Assembly: GCA_035048495.1 (NCBI GenBank)
Contig: CM068540.1
Coordinates: forward strand, 18,150,829 to 18,214,828
Reading direction: 5' to 3'
Length of the DNA: 64,000 nucleotides
DNA from: Euptelea pleiosperma
Taxonomy: Eukaryota > Streptophyta > Magnoliopsida > Ranunculales > Eupteleaceae
The notes below the pieces were generated by a model. That model saw only the letters and a program-made list of their open reading frames with translations. It was not told the DNA's origin and ran no database searches. Both the position numbers and the translations under genes were made by a program. Positions 11,607-22,528 of the stretch are shown in pieces. Position 1 is the stretch's first letter; each line of letters opens with the position of its first letter.

Positions 11607-12765
11607 CTAGTCATAATCATCATCGTCGGCTTCGTCATCACCATCACCATCACCATCATCATCATCTGTATCATCTTCTTCTTCTCCTTCATCTTCGTCC
11701 TCATCTTCATCTTCGTCTTCATTTTCATCTTCATCATTGCCAGTCGCTGAAGGCATAGTCGTCTCCTCAGGTGAAGACTTTGGATAGTCAGGATGCTGAG
11801 ACCTAAGGAATGAAGTCATACGCTGTTGATGTCGAGAAAATTTATCAATTGACGCACAAAGATTGTCCAACTTGGACGAAAGACCTACAATAGATGCAGA
11901 TACAGAGGAACAACGGGATCCAGAACTTGAAGTAGAAGCAGAAACAAGAGTAAACATAGACGATTCACCAACCAACATCTTGCTAAAAGTAGCTTGATTG
12001 ATAGATGAGATGGAATGCAGAGTTTCATCAGAGTTTAAAATAGGAATTTGTAATGATTTAGAATTTTTGAAACTAAAATGCCAAAAGGCAAAGACCACTT
12101 GCGATTCTCAATCGCCAAATTCTCAACCATGAGATGAAAAATCATTGAAGGACCACATATTTTCGTGCCCTGAGAGACACAATACAGAAGATACTGGATA
12201 TAGGGTCTAATCTCACTCCGATGTCCCGCCTTTGGGACCAAGTTGTAGGAGAAGATCAACCCTAGCAAATGATACATGGGAAGTAACTCCCTTGTAGCCA
12301 ATCAGATGTCCAATGAACGACCTTCCCACAAATGGCTCTTGAAATAGTCTTTTTGTTCTTGAGAGGTAGGGAAGGGGGGAAAATTCCTCCATTAGGTACT
12401 CGAAGAAGACCTGTTATCTTTGAGATCAAAGATAATGTAATTTTAAATCTAACACCTCGAACCTCAAAATAAAGAAATGGACCATCTAGATCATGATTGT
12501 TCAAATTACAATAGAACATCCTGATTGACTCAGGATATGCAACACCAAAAATCGACAAAAGTTTAGACCAACCTACCGAATCCAGAAGGTTGGGAATCCC
12601 AGTCATTTTCACTTCTTTTTCGATAACCCCACGCTCAGTGGCAACGACTCTTTTGATGTAGTTCTTCATGGAGCTAGCCCTAGCCATAGGATTGATGAAC
12701 AAGCTAAGGAGATAGGGATCACTAGAAGATGACTCCCCTTTTTCTTTTTTCCCTTGTGGAGCCAT
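11607..12765 (-). pseudogene. Third ORF of Sirevirus 1 (putative plant transposon protein type, not envelope)
   Basis: About 385 codons spread over three frames (12765-12262, 12301-12035, 12098-11607), so there are two frameshifts. The start is MAPQGKKEKGESSSSDPY, conserved in Sirevirus 2 as MTPKGKRTRGESSSSDPY. The middle, with LPMYHLLGLIFSYNLVPKAG, resembles the plant-specific domain catalogued as 'putative plant transposon protein' (Pfam Transposase_32), judged from memory of its pattern. The C-terminus is a long Asp/Glu run ending DDDDYD. I see no signal peptide or membrane segment, so it does not look like an envelope protein although it sits where Sireviruses may carry one. Its role is unknown; the acidic tail could bind basic proteins (inference). 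Confidence 0.75.
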
Positions 12766-12937
12766 TTAGAAATCATAGAGAAATTTCACCACAGAAATTT
12801 GGAAATGGTGAGAATAAGAATCTCTAGAAAGAGATTAGAGTTGAGGGCTAAAGAATTTCTCAATGAGAATGGGAGACTCCAAAGACAATTTCTAGGGTTC
12901 CAAATAGGGTTTCAAATGACCCAAAATTGATTAGGAC
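12766..12937 (-). other. Leader of the third ORF
   Basis: About 170 bp between the TATA box and the ATG, pyrimidine-rich in element sense. It resembles a plant 5' untranslated region and contains no upstream start that would form a long ORF. Confidence 0.45.
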
Positions 12938-12946
12938 CTATTTATA
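12938..12946 (-). promoter_or_regulatory. TATA box of the internal third-ORF promoter (Sirevirus 1)
   Basis: TATAAATAG on the minus strand, 173 bp before the ATG at 12765. Sirevirus 2 keeps TATAAAT at 26099-26105 with the same spacing to its ATG (25926). Conservation between two diverged copies supports function. Confidence 0.6.
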
Positions 12947-12949
12947 AAC

Positions 12950-13115
12950 AAGGGCGGTGGACCGGACATGGGTTGACCCGCCCGCGAAAAATATATGCCG
13001 TTCGGGTGCGAGGCTCGGTCGACCGGACCAAATGTTCGGTCGGCCCGTCCCCCCAACCAATCAAATCGCATAACAAAAATTCCTTTGGTCGACTGGACCT
13101 TTTGTTCGATTGTCT
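12950..13115 (-). promoter_or_regulatory. GGTCGACCGGACC palindrome cluster upstream of the third ORF
   Basis: Several copies or variants (GGACCGGAC, GGTTGACCC, GGTCGACCGGACC, GGTCGGCCCG, GGTCGACTGGACC) lie upstream of the TATA box. The same motif clusters at the matching place in the LTR promoter (about 10285-10350, 19245-19380). This suggests a shared activator binding site for LTR and internal promoter. Confidence 0.5.
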
Positions 13116-13389
13116 CAACATCGCAAACTGTAAATTCAAAAACCCAAACGCCTCAAAATGTACTCCGACGGGCTGACTTTTGTGAATATCATTTTTAAAC
13201 ACAAAATCATCCCAAATTAACACATTTTTTGAAACAATCAAGATTTTTCAAATAATTGAAATACCATAGCAAATTTCCAAACAATATTAGCCAATCATTA
13301 TTTCAAATGATTAGACTCAAAGACTAACTGAAATATTAAAACTATGATTTTCAATGATAATCGAATATTTCAGTCAGTACCAACATAAA
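13116..13389 (-). other. Non-coding gap between pol and the third-ORF promoter
   Basis: AT-rich, with no ORF and no recognised motif. Confidence 0.5.
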
Positions 13390-14932
13390 TCAATCAATGG
13401 GATAGATTTCGATGAATTTTCTTAGATATTCATTTCTGAGTAAATCCAAAGGTTTTGTCAAAATATCAGCCAGTTGAATTTCTGTATTTACATACTTTAA
13501 TGAAATTATCTGTTATTTAACTAACTCACGAATAAAATGATTTCTGATATCTATGTGTTTGGTTCTAGAGTGCTGTACATGATTTTTAGAAATACAAATC
13601 GCACTCGTATTATCACAGAATAAATTCATAGATTCTTAATTGATACCATAATCCAACAACATTTGTTTCATTCAAACCAACTGGGCACAGCAACTACTCA
13701 CAATAATATATTCTGCTTCAGCAGTAGACAAAGATATATCATTCTGTTTCTTGCTGTACCAAGCAACCAAACAATTTTCAATATAGAAACACCCACCACT
13801 GGTGCTTTTAGGATCATCAGCATTTTTTGCCCAATCGGCATCTGAATAACCAGCAATTTTATTGTTAGTCTCACGAGGATACCAGAAACCGTATTCGATA
13901 GTACCACTGACATATTTAATGATTCTTTTAACAGCTGAGAGATGAGATTCTTTCAAATCAGATTGATATCTAGCACATGCTCCTACACTAAAAGCAATAT
14001 CAAGTCTGTTAGCTGTGAGATAGAGGAGACTACCAATCATACTCCTATACAGAGTCTGATCAACTGATTTACCACTTAAATCCTTGGTGAGTTTAATGCT
14101 AGTGCTCGTAGGAGTGTGAGCAGATTTAGATGATTCTATGCTAAATTTTTTAAGCAATTCTTTAGAATATTTAGATTGAGAAAGAAAAATATTATTTTCT
14201 AATTGTTTAACTTGAAGACCTAAAAAGAAATTCAGTTTACCTTCCATGCTCATTTCAAATTCAGATTTCATGGCTTGAGCAAATTCTAAAGCATATATCT
14301 CAGTGGTTGAGCAAAAAATAATATCATCAACATATATCTGGGATATCAGAATATCATTATTTCTTTTCTTAATGAACAATGTTTTATCAATAGTTCCTCT
14401 TGTGAATCAAATTTTTAATAGAAATTGAGTTAATCTTTCATATCAAGCTCTTGGTGCTTGTTTTAACCCATACATGACTTTTTTTGCAGACATGATTACA
14501 TTTATGAGGGTCTTCAAAACCTTTTGGTTGTTCTACATAGACTTCTTCTTCCAAAATCTCATTCAGAAAAGCACTCTTAACATCCATTTGATAGAGTTTA
14601 AATTTTAGGACACATGCTAATGCTAAAAGAATCCTAATAGATTCTAGTCTAACCACTGGGGCAAAAGTCTGATCAAAGTCAATCCCTTCAACTTGAGAGT
14701 ATCTTTGAGCCACTAGTCTAGCTTTGTTTCTAGTTATAACTCCGTTCTAATCAAGTTTATTCTTATATATCCATTTAGTTCCTATCATATTTTTATCCAA
14801 AGGTCTAGGGGTTAGAAACCAAACATCATTTCTCTTAAATTGATTTAACTCTTCTTGCATAGCATTTATCCAATGTTTATCTAAGAGAGCTTCTTTAATG
14901 TTTTCTGGTTCAATCTTAGAGGTAAAGCACAA
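13390..14932 (-). pseudogene. Sirevirus 1 reverse transcriptase and RNase H (broken)
   Basis: Copies element RNA into DNA and degrades the RNA strand. In element sense: RT N-terminus with WINAMQEELNQFKRNDVW and NMIGTKWIYKNK (14932-14747). This is followed in the same frame, after a stop in place of Glu, by [19 protein letters not shown] and [10 protein letters not shown] frameshift near 14480 and small lesions to about 14390 come next, then [10 protein letters not shown] with the catalytic YVDD (about 14330), FFLGLQV, and RNase H motifs GYSDADWA and STAEAEY (14379-13672). The tail [14 protein letters not shown] lies in 13671-13393 and the last codon is the TGA at 13392-13390. At least four lesions. 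Confidence 0.88.
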
Positions 14933-15345
14933 ATGACTGGATATATTTTCAATTGACTTCTTGTACGCACACCACTATCCTTGTTTCTAATAATTTCTGA
15001 ACTAGAATGATCTTTAATGTATTTCTATTCTCTAGGTTTTTTTGGGTTGTGAACATTTTCACCTTTCTCAATATTTGTAGGTTCTACCAACTCATCTGTA
15101 TTATCACTAATTTCTGGAGATTCATCATCAATGACCATATTAACAGATTCTTCTATGGTTAAGGCTCTTTTGTTAAAGATCCTATAAGTTCTGCTTCTGG
15201 TAGAATATTATAGAAAAATACCTTCATCGTTTTTGGATTCAAACTTTCCAAGGTTTTCTCTATTTCTTAGCATATAGCAAGTACTCTCAAAGATCTTAAA
15301 ATATTTCACATTTGGCTTAACTCCATTCCAAATTTCAGAGGCTGT

Positions 15346-16191
15346 CTACAGTGTTACTATTCTCAGATAAACACGATTGATAGTATAGCATGCAGTATTG
15401 ACTACTTCAGCCCACAAATTTTCTATTAGATTTTTGCTGGTAAGCATAACTCTACCCATTTCCTCAAGAGTCCTATTTTTTCGTTCAGCCACACCATTCT
15501 GCTGAGGTGTTTTGGTTGTAGAGAATTCATGTTTAATCCCATTTTCATCACAATATTCATCAAATTTGTGATTATCAAATTCTTTCCCATTATCATTTCT
15601 AATTCGGAGAATAGTCAAACCTTTCTCATTTTGGATCTTTTTACAGATCTTCATGAGTTCATCAAATGCTTCAGATTTTTCTCTAAGAAAAGCTACCCAA
15701 GTAAATCTCGAGAAATCAGCAACAACAATTAAGAAATATCTTTTTCCTTCAAGACTTTCAATTCTATTAGGTCAAACTAAGTCCATATAAAGCAATTTTA
15801 GAATTTTAGAGGTATCAATATTTTTTATCTTTTTGTGAGAGTTTCTAATTTATTTTCTTTTTAGGCACGACCCACAAATAATTTGATAATTCTTATTGAG
15901 TTTTGGAACACCTCTTATTAATATTTTCATATTGATCTTGGTTAAGTCTTTAAAGTTTATGTGTCCTAGACTTTGGTGCCACAGTTCGGTTTTATTTAAT
16001 AGTGCCATGTTGCACTTAATCGAACCACCAGTCTCAATGACATAGCAATTATCAGTATTTCTTTTTCCTTGAATAATAATTTTGTTGGAAGATTTTTCTA
16101 TGATTTCATTTTTTTTTTTTGAAAACTTACAGATATGATCTTTGTCACAAATTTGACTAATGATCAGAAGATTATGTTTTAGACCATCCAC
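15346..16191 (-). pseudogene. Sirevirus 1 GAG-pre-integrase and integrase core (broken)
   Basis: Integrates the cDNA. The pre-integrase part holds LWHQSLGHINFKDLTK and CGSCLKRK (the His/Cys zinc pair). The core follows in the same frame after two nonsense codons: MDLV (first Asp), RNDNGKEF (second Asp; usual form RSDNGGEF) and QQNGVAERKN (Glu), with the typical 35 residues between the last two acids. The following stretch 15345-14933 still reads as integrase C-terminal sequence (IWNGVKPNVKYFKIF) with stops and a frame change before RT. Confidence 0.85.
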
Positions 16192-16194
16192 ACA

Positions 16195-16734
16195 CTAAAC
16201 ATTTTCAATCTTAGGTATTCTTGGACCTTGGATAGTCCATTTATCAATTATTTTAACACTACTGCCATCTCCAAATATAATCTCACCATCATGGCATTCA
16301 TCAAGAAAGCAGAAATGAGATTTTTCTCCAATCATATGTCTGAAGCATCCACTATCTAAATACCACTTAGAAGTTTTATTAGCAATAAGAGCAGTATGGA
16401 TGACTAAATACTTTTCAACATTTTTCTTGTTCCAAATGTTCATAGAAACATTACTAGTCTGATTGATCTGAGAGTTATTAAGGTTCTTTTTTCTATTTTT
16501 AGCTTTAACATTTAAATCTATCTTTTTAAGCAATTCCTTTTGTTTGTTTAGTTTTCTGGTTTTCTCCAAGCTTTTTAGATCATTCTCTTCCTTTTTCTTT
16601 TGAAATTCTAATTTCTTTTCAAGAATGTGACAATTATATTTTGTATGTCTAGAATGTCTACAATAATGATAAATAATATTTAGCTTTTTAATTTGTTTAT
16701 CTTGAGTTGAATTCAGAGTGGCTTTTACAAACAC
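16195..16734 (-). pseudogene. Sirevirus 1 gag C-terminus and protease (decayed active-site region)
   Basis: An aspartic protease that would cut the polyprotein. The motif is WYLDSGCFRHMIG, with catalytic Asp about residue 127 of this segment. Relatives, including Sirevirus 2 at about 36865-36825, have DSGCSRHMT, so the Ser to Phe change is probably a lesion. A second zinc knuckle upstream reads YHYCRHSRHTKYNC, missing its first Cys. The Lys-rich linker between them is typical of this lineage. Confidence 0.82.
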
Positions 16735-17300
16735 AGTTTTGAAATTTGAATTTTTTGCTGATTTTCTAATGTAACCAAGTCCCTCCTGTCATGGTTTGCT
16801 TTCCCCATGGTTAATAAATTTTTCAGTCTAGAATTTTTTTGAGTAATGTTTCTAATCAAAGTTGCATTTTTGATTTCGAAATCATTTCTTTCAAGACTTA
16901 ATTTCTCAATTTCTTTTTCAAGTTCATGTTCTCTATTTAAGATTTGAGTTATTTCATCTTACTTGTTCATCACAGTTTGATATAGATCTCTTAACTCAAT
17001 TTTTAGTAAAGCATTTTCACAACACACAACAGTTTTCTCTTTCTTTAGATTATCATAGGATTTTGTCAGAATTAAGCTTTCCTTATACAAATTATCAAAA
17101 GCAAGCTGAATGTCTTCTTCACTTTCATCATCACTTAAATCGGTTTTATTTTCCATTATAGCATTTTGAGAATTATAATTTTCATTCAGATTAGCAATAG
17201 TCATTAGTGCCCTAATATTAGATGATTCTCCGCTATCACTTGATGTGTTTGTTTTATTATCGAAATCATCACTATTTATCTCCCAAGCAGTAGCCTTCAT
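16735..17300 (-). pseudogene. Sirevirus 1 gag, acidic coiled-coil segment
   Basis: Reads MKATAWEINSDDFD, then an acidic stretch (LSDDESEEDIQLAFDNLYK) and heptad-like Leu/Glu/Lys sequence, interrupted by a stop at 16961-16959 and continuing to the conserved TMGKANHDRR. It follows the first zinc knuckle. The same segment exists in Sirevirus 2 (37808-37260) and Sirevirus 3 (33711-33376). It is probably a coiled coil for particle assembly (inference). Confidence 0.65.
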
Positions 17301-18247
17301 AGCTTTAGTTTTTCATTTCTTAAAATTATTAGGACAATCAGTAGAGATATGACCAAACCCCATGCATTTATAACATTATATTTCATCTTTGTTGTTTTCT
17401 CCCTTTTTGAATCTTTCAATTTTTCAAAAGGTTTTCTATTCTTTTGTGTAAAATTTTTCTTGTCCTTGTTTCTGAAAAACTTTCTGAATTTTTTAGCAAA
17501 GAGAGCAACTTCATCATCAATGTTATTAGACTCATTAGAGTCACTTTCTTCTCTCGATTGTTTCTTAGAGGTTTTTAGAGCTAATCCTTTCTTTTTAGGT
17601 GAATGAAGTTTTAGTTCAAATGTTTGAATTGATCCTATCAGTTCTTCTAATCTTATCAGATCAACATTCTTACTTTCTTCAATAGCTGTAATTTTAGGAT
17701 GAAACATATCCGGTAATGATCTTAGAATTTTTCTGACAATTTTAGGCTTAGGAATAGCTTCACAAAGACCCCACATGGAGTTAATTATTTTACTTAGCTT
17801 GGTGTAGTAGTCTGTGAAACTTTCATCCTCATTCATTCTAATAATTTTAAATTGAGTTGTGAGCAATTGAAGTTTTGATAATTTGATAGAATTTATTCCT
17901 TCACGGGTCATTTCCAAAATGTCCCATGCTTGTTTTGAGGTTTCACAAGCAATTATCATTTTAAATTCGTCAAGAGATAACGCACAATGTATTGTATTCA
18001 ATATACGATTATTATACTGATATGCATCTTTATCTTGTATACTCCAATCTCTTTTTGGTTTGACAGCAATAGTAGTTGATTCTCCAATAGTCGTTGCTGC
18101 AGTAGGGGATATCCATCCCATTTCTACTGATTTCCAATTCCATTCATCCAGGGATTTTAAGAAAATTCTCATTCTAGCCTTCTAGTAGGCGTAATTAGTA
18201 CCATTGAATAGAGGAGGTCTAGACACATAGTAACCCTCTTGACTCAT
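17301..18247 (-). pseudogene. Sirevirus 1 gag (capsid, UBN2-type) N-terminal part
   Basis: Structural protein of the virus-like particle. The natural start is the ATG at 18247 (MSQEGYYVSRPPLFNGTNY); codon 22 is TAG where Trp is expected (AYWK in relatives). The capsid domain has SKQAWDILEMTREGI and IVRKILRSLPDMFHPKITAI, characteristic of copia gag of the UBN2 type. The zinc knuckle CYKCMGFGHISTDC is present at 17375-17334 but in another frame, so a frameshift precedes it. Confidence 0.85.
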
Positions 18248-18308
18248 GGTTATTCTAAGGGAACTAAGGATAACACTTGGGTTGTTAAGCCCTTCACAAA
18301 GTGACCTT

Positions 18309-18320
18309 GCTCTGATACCA
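18309..18320 (-). other. Primer binding site of Sirevirus 1 (initiator tRNA-Met)
   Basis: TGGTATCAGAGC on the minus strand, 2 nt from the 5' LTR. It matches the 3' end of plant initiator tRNA-Met, the usual primer of copia elements. Confidence 0.92.
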
Positions 18321-18322
18321 AT

Positions 18323-19843
18323 TGAAATTCCCTTTTAATTACCAGGTTAAGTCATAGAGGGGGGTGAATAGGATAATTTTTAATTCCTCTGTGAATCTTT
18401 ATGGATTAAAAAATTATTGATCACACAAGGTAGAAAAGGATCAAGCAATTAATATATCAATCATCTACAGAGCACAGATATGAGTAATAATTATGCAAAC
18501 ATTCACAATCACACGAGACTTAGATTTATAGTGGTTCGGTGACTCCGCACCTACGTCCACTATCCAATACTCACAACGAGTAGTATTATATTATTTCAAT
18601 CATGCATTACAATATTACAATCGAAATAAATAATCAACCAACTAAGATTACACTTAGTCTTAATCTAACGAGAATCGCTTCTTGCTCACCTAGAGAGTCA
18701 GCCTAGGCCAGTAGTCTATTTAGAGAAATTCTTTTCTCTTGGATCTATAATCCACAACTCAGTTAGATGAGTCCACACTCATCTACGAATCACAAATACA
18801 CAGTGTTCACAAATTTTAAATTCTATAAAAAATATATTGGTTCATAGAAACGCTTACTTCTCTATGAATACGATCGAATGGAAAATCATTTAGAAAAGAA
18901 TTCGATCAAGAGACACTCTGCCAAGAGTAATCCTCTTCTTGGAAGAAAATTCTTGCAGAATAACAATACCAAATAATCTCTTCCAAACACTTAGAACCTT
19001 CACAACGAATTCTCAGCTTTGCTCTGGTGAAGCTCTCACAAATTCCAGATCTCTAGACTTAAAGAATGATAATCAAGTAAAGTAAAGTAGAGATCTCTTG
19101 ATTGGGTTGATTCTATAAGAGGAAGGGGGCTTTAATTTATAAACATGCCTCCCATCTCTAGAACCGTACCAAATATAGACGTTTGAAGGGTTAAAATGCA
19201 TTTCTAATCGCATAAAAGATTTCGTTAAACGAGATCCGAAATGGGCGGGGTCGACCACATTATTGGCCGCTCGACTGGACCTCGGTTGACCGAGCCTTTA
19301 GTCGGTCGTCCGCTCAAGCTTTCAGCTCAATTTCTTGAACCCGAGAGTTAGGGTCGACCGGACCATTTTTGCCTATCGGACGGACAGTTTTGTCTATAGT
19401 TGAATGTTTACCAAAGTTTTTGAGAATCTCTCTTCTCGTCACACGCATAATCCCTAACTAACACTTAACCATCTAGGGTAAATCAATATCTGCTAGCAAC
19501 ACGTGGTTTTATCCTCAGATTTGCGTAAGTAACCACAACATGAGTTTCTTCATAGTTGAACGTTCGTTGAGTGAGAATGTACTTGAGCTTTTGACTTTAT
19601 CTTTAGTCGAGCTTGATCACTTGACTTTGTATTCAGTTGGACTTGATAATCTTGACTTTATCTTTAGTTGATCTTGAACACTTGGGTTGTCTTTTCTTCA
19701 GCTTTAATCCTTTTTGGTTTGTTTTGTCAAAATCCACTTGATCTTTGACACTTCAGTCTTTAGTTGATTTGAGGTACATCGACATATATATATCTTACCG
19801 AAGAACTAAGTATTCCTGAGATTTGACAACCGAGACTTTTCAG
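18323..19843 (-). repeat. 5' LTR of Sirevirus 1
   Basis: 1521 bp, partner of 9352-10885. TATA box (TATAAAT, minus) at 19135-19141; GGTCGACC-type palindromes at about 19245-19380 upstream of it in element sense. Many scattered differences from the partner LTR indicate an old insertion. Confidence 0.93.
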
Positions 19844-19848
19844 AGTAA

Positions 19849-20781
19849 TTTTCATGGGTTGATTTTTAATTGTGGAACTTGAGCATTATTTGAGGTACAA
19901 AAATCATGACGATACTAAGATTGCAACTCATGACCTATAGTCCCTTCCACATATGGGTCTGGAGTATCACTCCATAAAATTAGTCCTCTTTTTTCATTTA
20001 TTTTGACCACCCTCAGAAGTCGTGTGCCCAGTTATAGATTTCGAGAAACCAACAGTTGTTGAGTGCTAGCAAAATGTGAATGCCAATTCAACACTATCAA
20101 CCCCTTTTCATTTTTCAAAATAACATTTATACCGTAAAATAATAGATAATACACAAAACTAATAGTTGTTGTAGAGTTAAGCCCTTTTTCCAGTTTTTGG
20201 TTTTATAATGGCAAATAACATAACCGTCTTGTAGCGTTACTAGGACTGCAACTTGGGCAGGCACAACTCAATGTTGGGCTCGGATTGAGTTGGCTCCTTT
20301 AGTACTTCAGTTGGGCTTGTGTTTGGATTTAGGCAACCTGATCAAAATCGGGTTGGGCTTGGGCTGAAGCTTTGTGCAACCCGACCCAACCTGAGCCAGA
20401 CAATACACTACTGAAAATGTAAATGTAGTGGTAATATTATTTTCATACTCAATCCAGCCTTTTTTCCTATTAGGTTCCCACCATAGTTGGTAAGTTCGCG
20501 TATTATTCCTGTATTATATGCACTTTTTTTTGAATTTTTGGAACCACATTTTATGCGGTATGCACAAATTATTCATAATTAATAGAAAAAGTATTAATTT
20601 TGTTATCCAAAAAGAAGCAACTATATGATTGTTTATATTTTTATTTGTTCATTACTTATTGCTTTATTTTAATTTTTACTGAATTTTTAAACAAATTTTT
20701 GAATGCCAGATCCAAATTACACTCAAACTTTTACCATAACATATTTTTGTCATATGTAGAATTGCTATCTGTTGTCCCAAC
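19849..20781. other. Unit A middle block
   Basis: Continuation of unit A after Sirevirus 1. It includes a GGGCTTGGGCT block (about 20352-20367) that expanded in unit D, and CCACCATAGTTGGTAAG near 20480. No gene. Confidence 0.6.
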
Positions 20782-21126
20782 TATGGTAAAAAAAGGCCGT
20801 TATAATGGATTCGGACCTCCCAGTTACGTGTTATGCACAGTTAAAATGCTAAAAAAATAATGGCTTTTATTTTTTGTTAGTTTTCCGTTATAACAAAATA
20901 ATGACCGTTATGTTTTGGAAAACATTGTGAGAAAAAAACCACCGTAATTTTCTGTCATTTTTTTGTTTTTGAAAAAATTCAAAATTCAAAATTTGAATTT
21001 CAGCACCATTAATTATGTTATTTTCTTTATTTTTCGTTATTTTTTTCATTTTTGCCCCTGGGCGTTACAATTTGTATAATGGAAAAACGGTAACGCCCGA
21101 GTCAAACGGTTCCCTTTTAAACCTTG
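20782..21126. mobile_element. M2: hAT-like non-autonomous element (unit A copy)
   Basis: Ends TATGGTAAAAAAAGGCCG and (complement) CAAGGTTTAAAAGGGAACCG. Flanking 8-mers are GTCCCAAC (20774-20781) and ATCCCAAC (21127-21134). The interior carries CCGTTATAA and GGGCGTTAC blocks shared with M1. Non-coding. Confidence 0.6.
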
Positions 21127-22311
21127 ATCCCAACTACCATATTTATTGAGGAAAAGAACCTTTAATAAAGGAGTGGATGATAAAAGGTGCAGTACAAGTT
21201 CTGGGACTCACCATGACTGACCTCTAAATTCCGTCCCTTTCACAATAGACTTCCCTTCTTTGTTGCAGACATAGTTTCGATTTGAGAGAAAAGAGAAGCT
21301 CAGAAGCTAGTGGTCGAGTTTGGATTTTTGATTAATCTTCTATCTCTGATCAAGTATGTGCTAAGCCTTTATTAGTTTTTTTGTTTAGCAATTTTTATTA
21401 ATTTACAATTCCCCTTTCTAGACGTTAATTTTTATGTCAATAGTTAAATTTTATTTCTAAATTATATAAAAAATATTGCTTTTGATGTGAGTCCGATTAG
21501 ATGTTTGTAATCATCCGATCTATTTTTTGTACTTTTGAATGATGATATGCACTTGCTCTTGCTCATGGGAGGCATCCCTATACATGCACTTGTCAGTCCA
21601 GGAAAAAAGTAATTTGAGGTATTCCATTCTCTACTTGTAGGGGCATGAAATGGGTCAGGGTCCTGTCAGATATGGGTAGATCCATATTCAAAATCCAAAT
21701 TTGAACGATCCTGATCTGGATCCTGGTCTGGATATAGATCTAGATCTATATCCAACTCATACATAGATAAAAAGGTGGATCCACACAAAAGTACCTGGTT
21801 TCAATAAACAACTAAACTATAGATCTGAAAGAACGTTTCAAAAATTGTAGATCCTTAAGATCTAACAATCACATGGATCACGAATTTGAGATCTTCATAA
21901 CGAGCACCTTCATAATCCTTCATAAAAAATAATTCAATTTTAGATCAAAAAGATTTTCCAATAACATCATAGTTTTTTATGGTCTATTTCAAAATTTGAT
22001 GATATATTACATAGATCGAAGCTAGTTTTCAGAAAGTTCCTTTTATGTTCTATGCTGATCTTCAAGATATGAGTATCAACAGAGCAGACCAGTGAAGATA
22101 GAAGATGTTAACAATCAGATATCATCAAAAGTAGAAATTTTAATCAATCTTGATCGGAAATAAAATCCTTTTCATTTAGAAGATCTCTGTGAAAAGGAAG
22201 AGAATTGTCTTTACCCTTCGAAGAACACAAAGAGCAACTATCTCGGCGAACTAAAGTTGTAAAGTCCTTTTTCATTACGATTGGCAGTTTTGGAGCATTG
22301 CTCAAAATCAC
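21127..22311. other. End of unit A and start of unit B
   Basis: Contains an exon-like block (about 21268-21352) between TTGTTGCAG and GTATGTG, a GATC-rich segment (about 21655-21780), the unit boundary at 21775 and the non-coding start of unit B. No ORF of note. Confidence 0.55.
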
Positions 22312-22528
22312 CATGGTCTAAAAGGGGCCGTTATTATGGTATAAGACCAGACAATGGGCTGGGCAATGGTCGGGACAAGCCAACACCAGGGTTTTGCCCT
22401 GTCATTTAAAAAAATAAAAAATTGAAAATAATGTAAAAAAGTCGGGCCATTGTTGAGGTGAGCCAGGCCAAGCCCGTGGACCACATTAGGCTGGGCTGCG
22501 GTCCAAATTGCCAAGCTGAGGTATAACG
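22312..22528. mobile_element. M1 copy in unit B, truncated
   Basis: Begins CATGGTCTAAAAGGGGCCG and ends where Sirevirus 2 starts (after GAGGTATAACG). Its right half is lost in the deletion beyond Sirevirus 2. Confidence 0.55.

Larger units (their letters stand above)
9352..19843 (-). mobile_element. Sirevirus 1: Ty1/copia (SIRE-lineage) retrotransposon, complete but inactive
   Basis: 10.5 kb, minus strand. Two LTRs start TGAAATT and end GACTTTTCA on the + strand. Five-base target repeats are GAGTC (9347-9351) and GAGTA (19844-19848). Unoccupied sites in sibling units (near 41520 and 45680) read GAGTC once, which proves the edges. Internal order in element sense is primer site, gag, protease, integrase, RT, RNase H, a third ORF with its own promoter, PPT. 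The domain order PR-INT-RT-RH makes it Ty1/copia. The long gag with zinc knuckles, extra 3' ORF, multiplied PPT-like sites and palindromic LTR motifs fit Sireviruses. All ORFs carry stops or frameshifts. Confidence 0.93.
6524..21774. repeat. Tandem-array unit A (about 4.4 kb plus insertions)
   Basis: Starts GTCGGATCCACACAAAAGTACC-like, the same start seen at 21775, 43168 and 60338. After removing Sirevirus 1 with its 5-bp duplication and the small element at 6558-6921, about 4.38 kb remains. Order within the unit: GATC-rich start, M1 element, AT-rich spacer, M3 element, Sirevirus insertion site, a (TTGGGC)-containing block, M2 element, exon-like block, GATC-rich end. No long ORF is conserved between units. 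Confidence 0.8.

Noticed and set aside
11607..12765. Envelope gene by position
   Set aside because: No signal peptide, membrane anchor or cleavage site seen; the central domain and acidic tail point to a different protein class.
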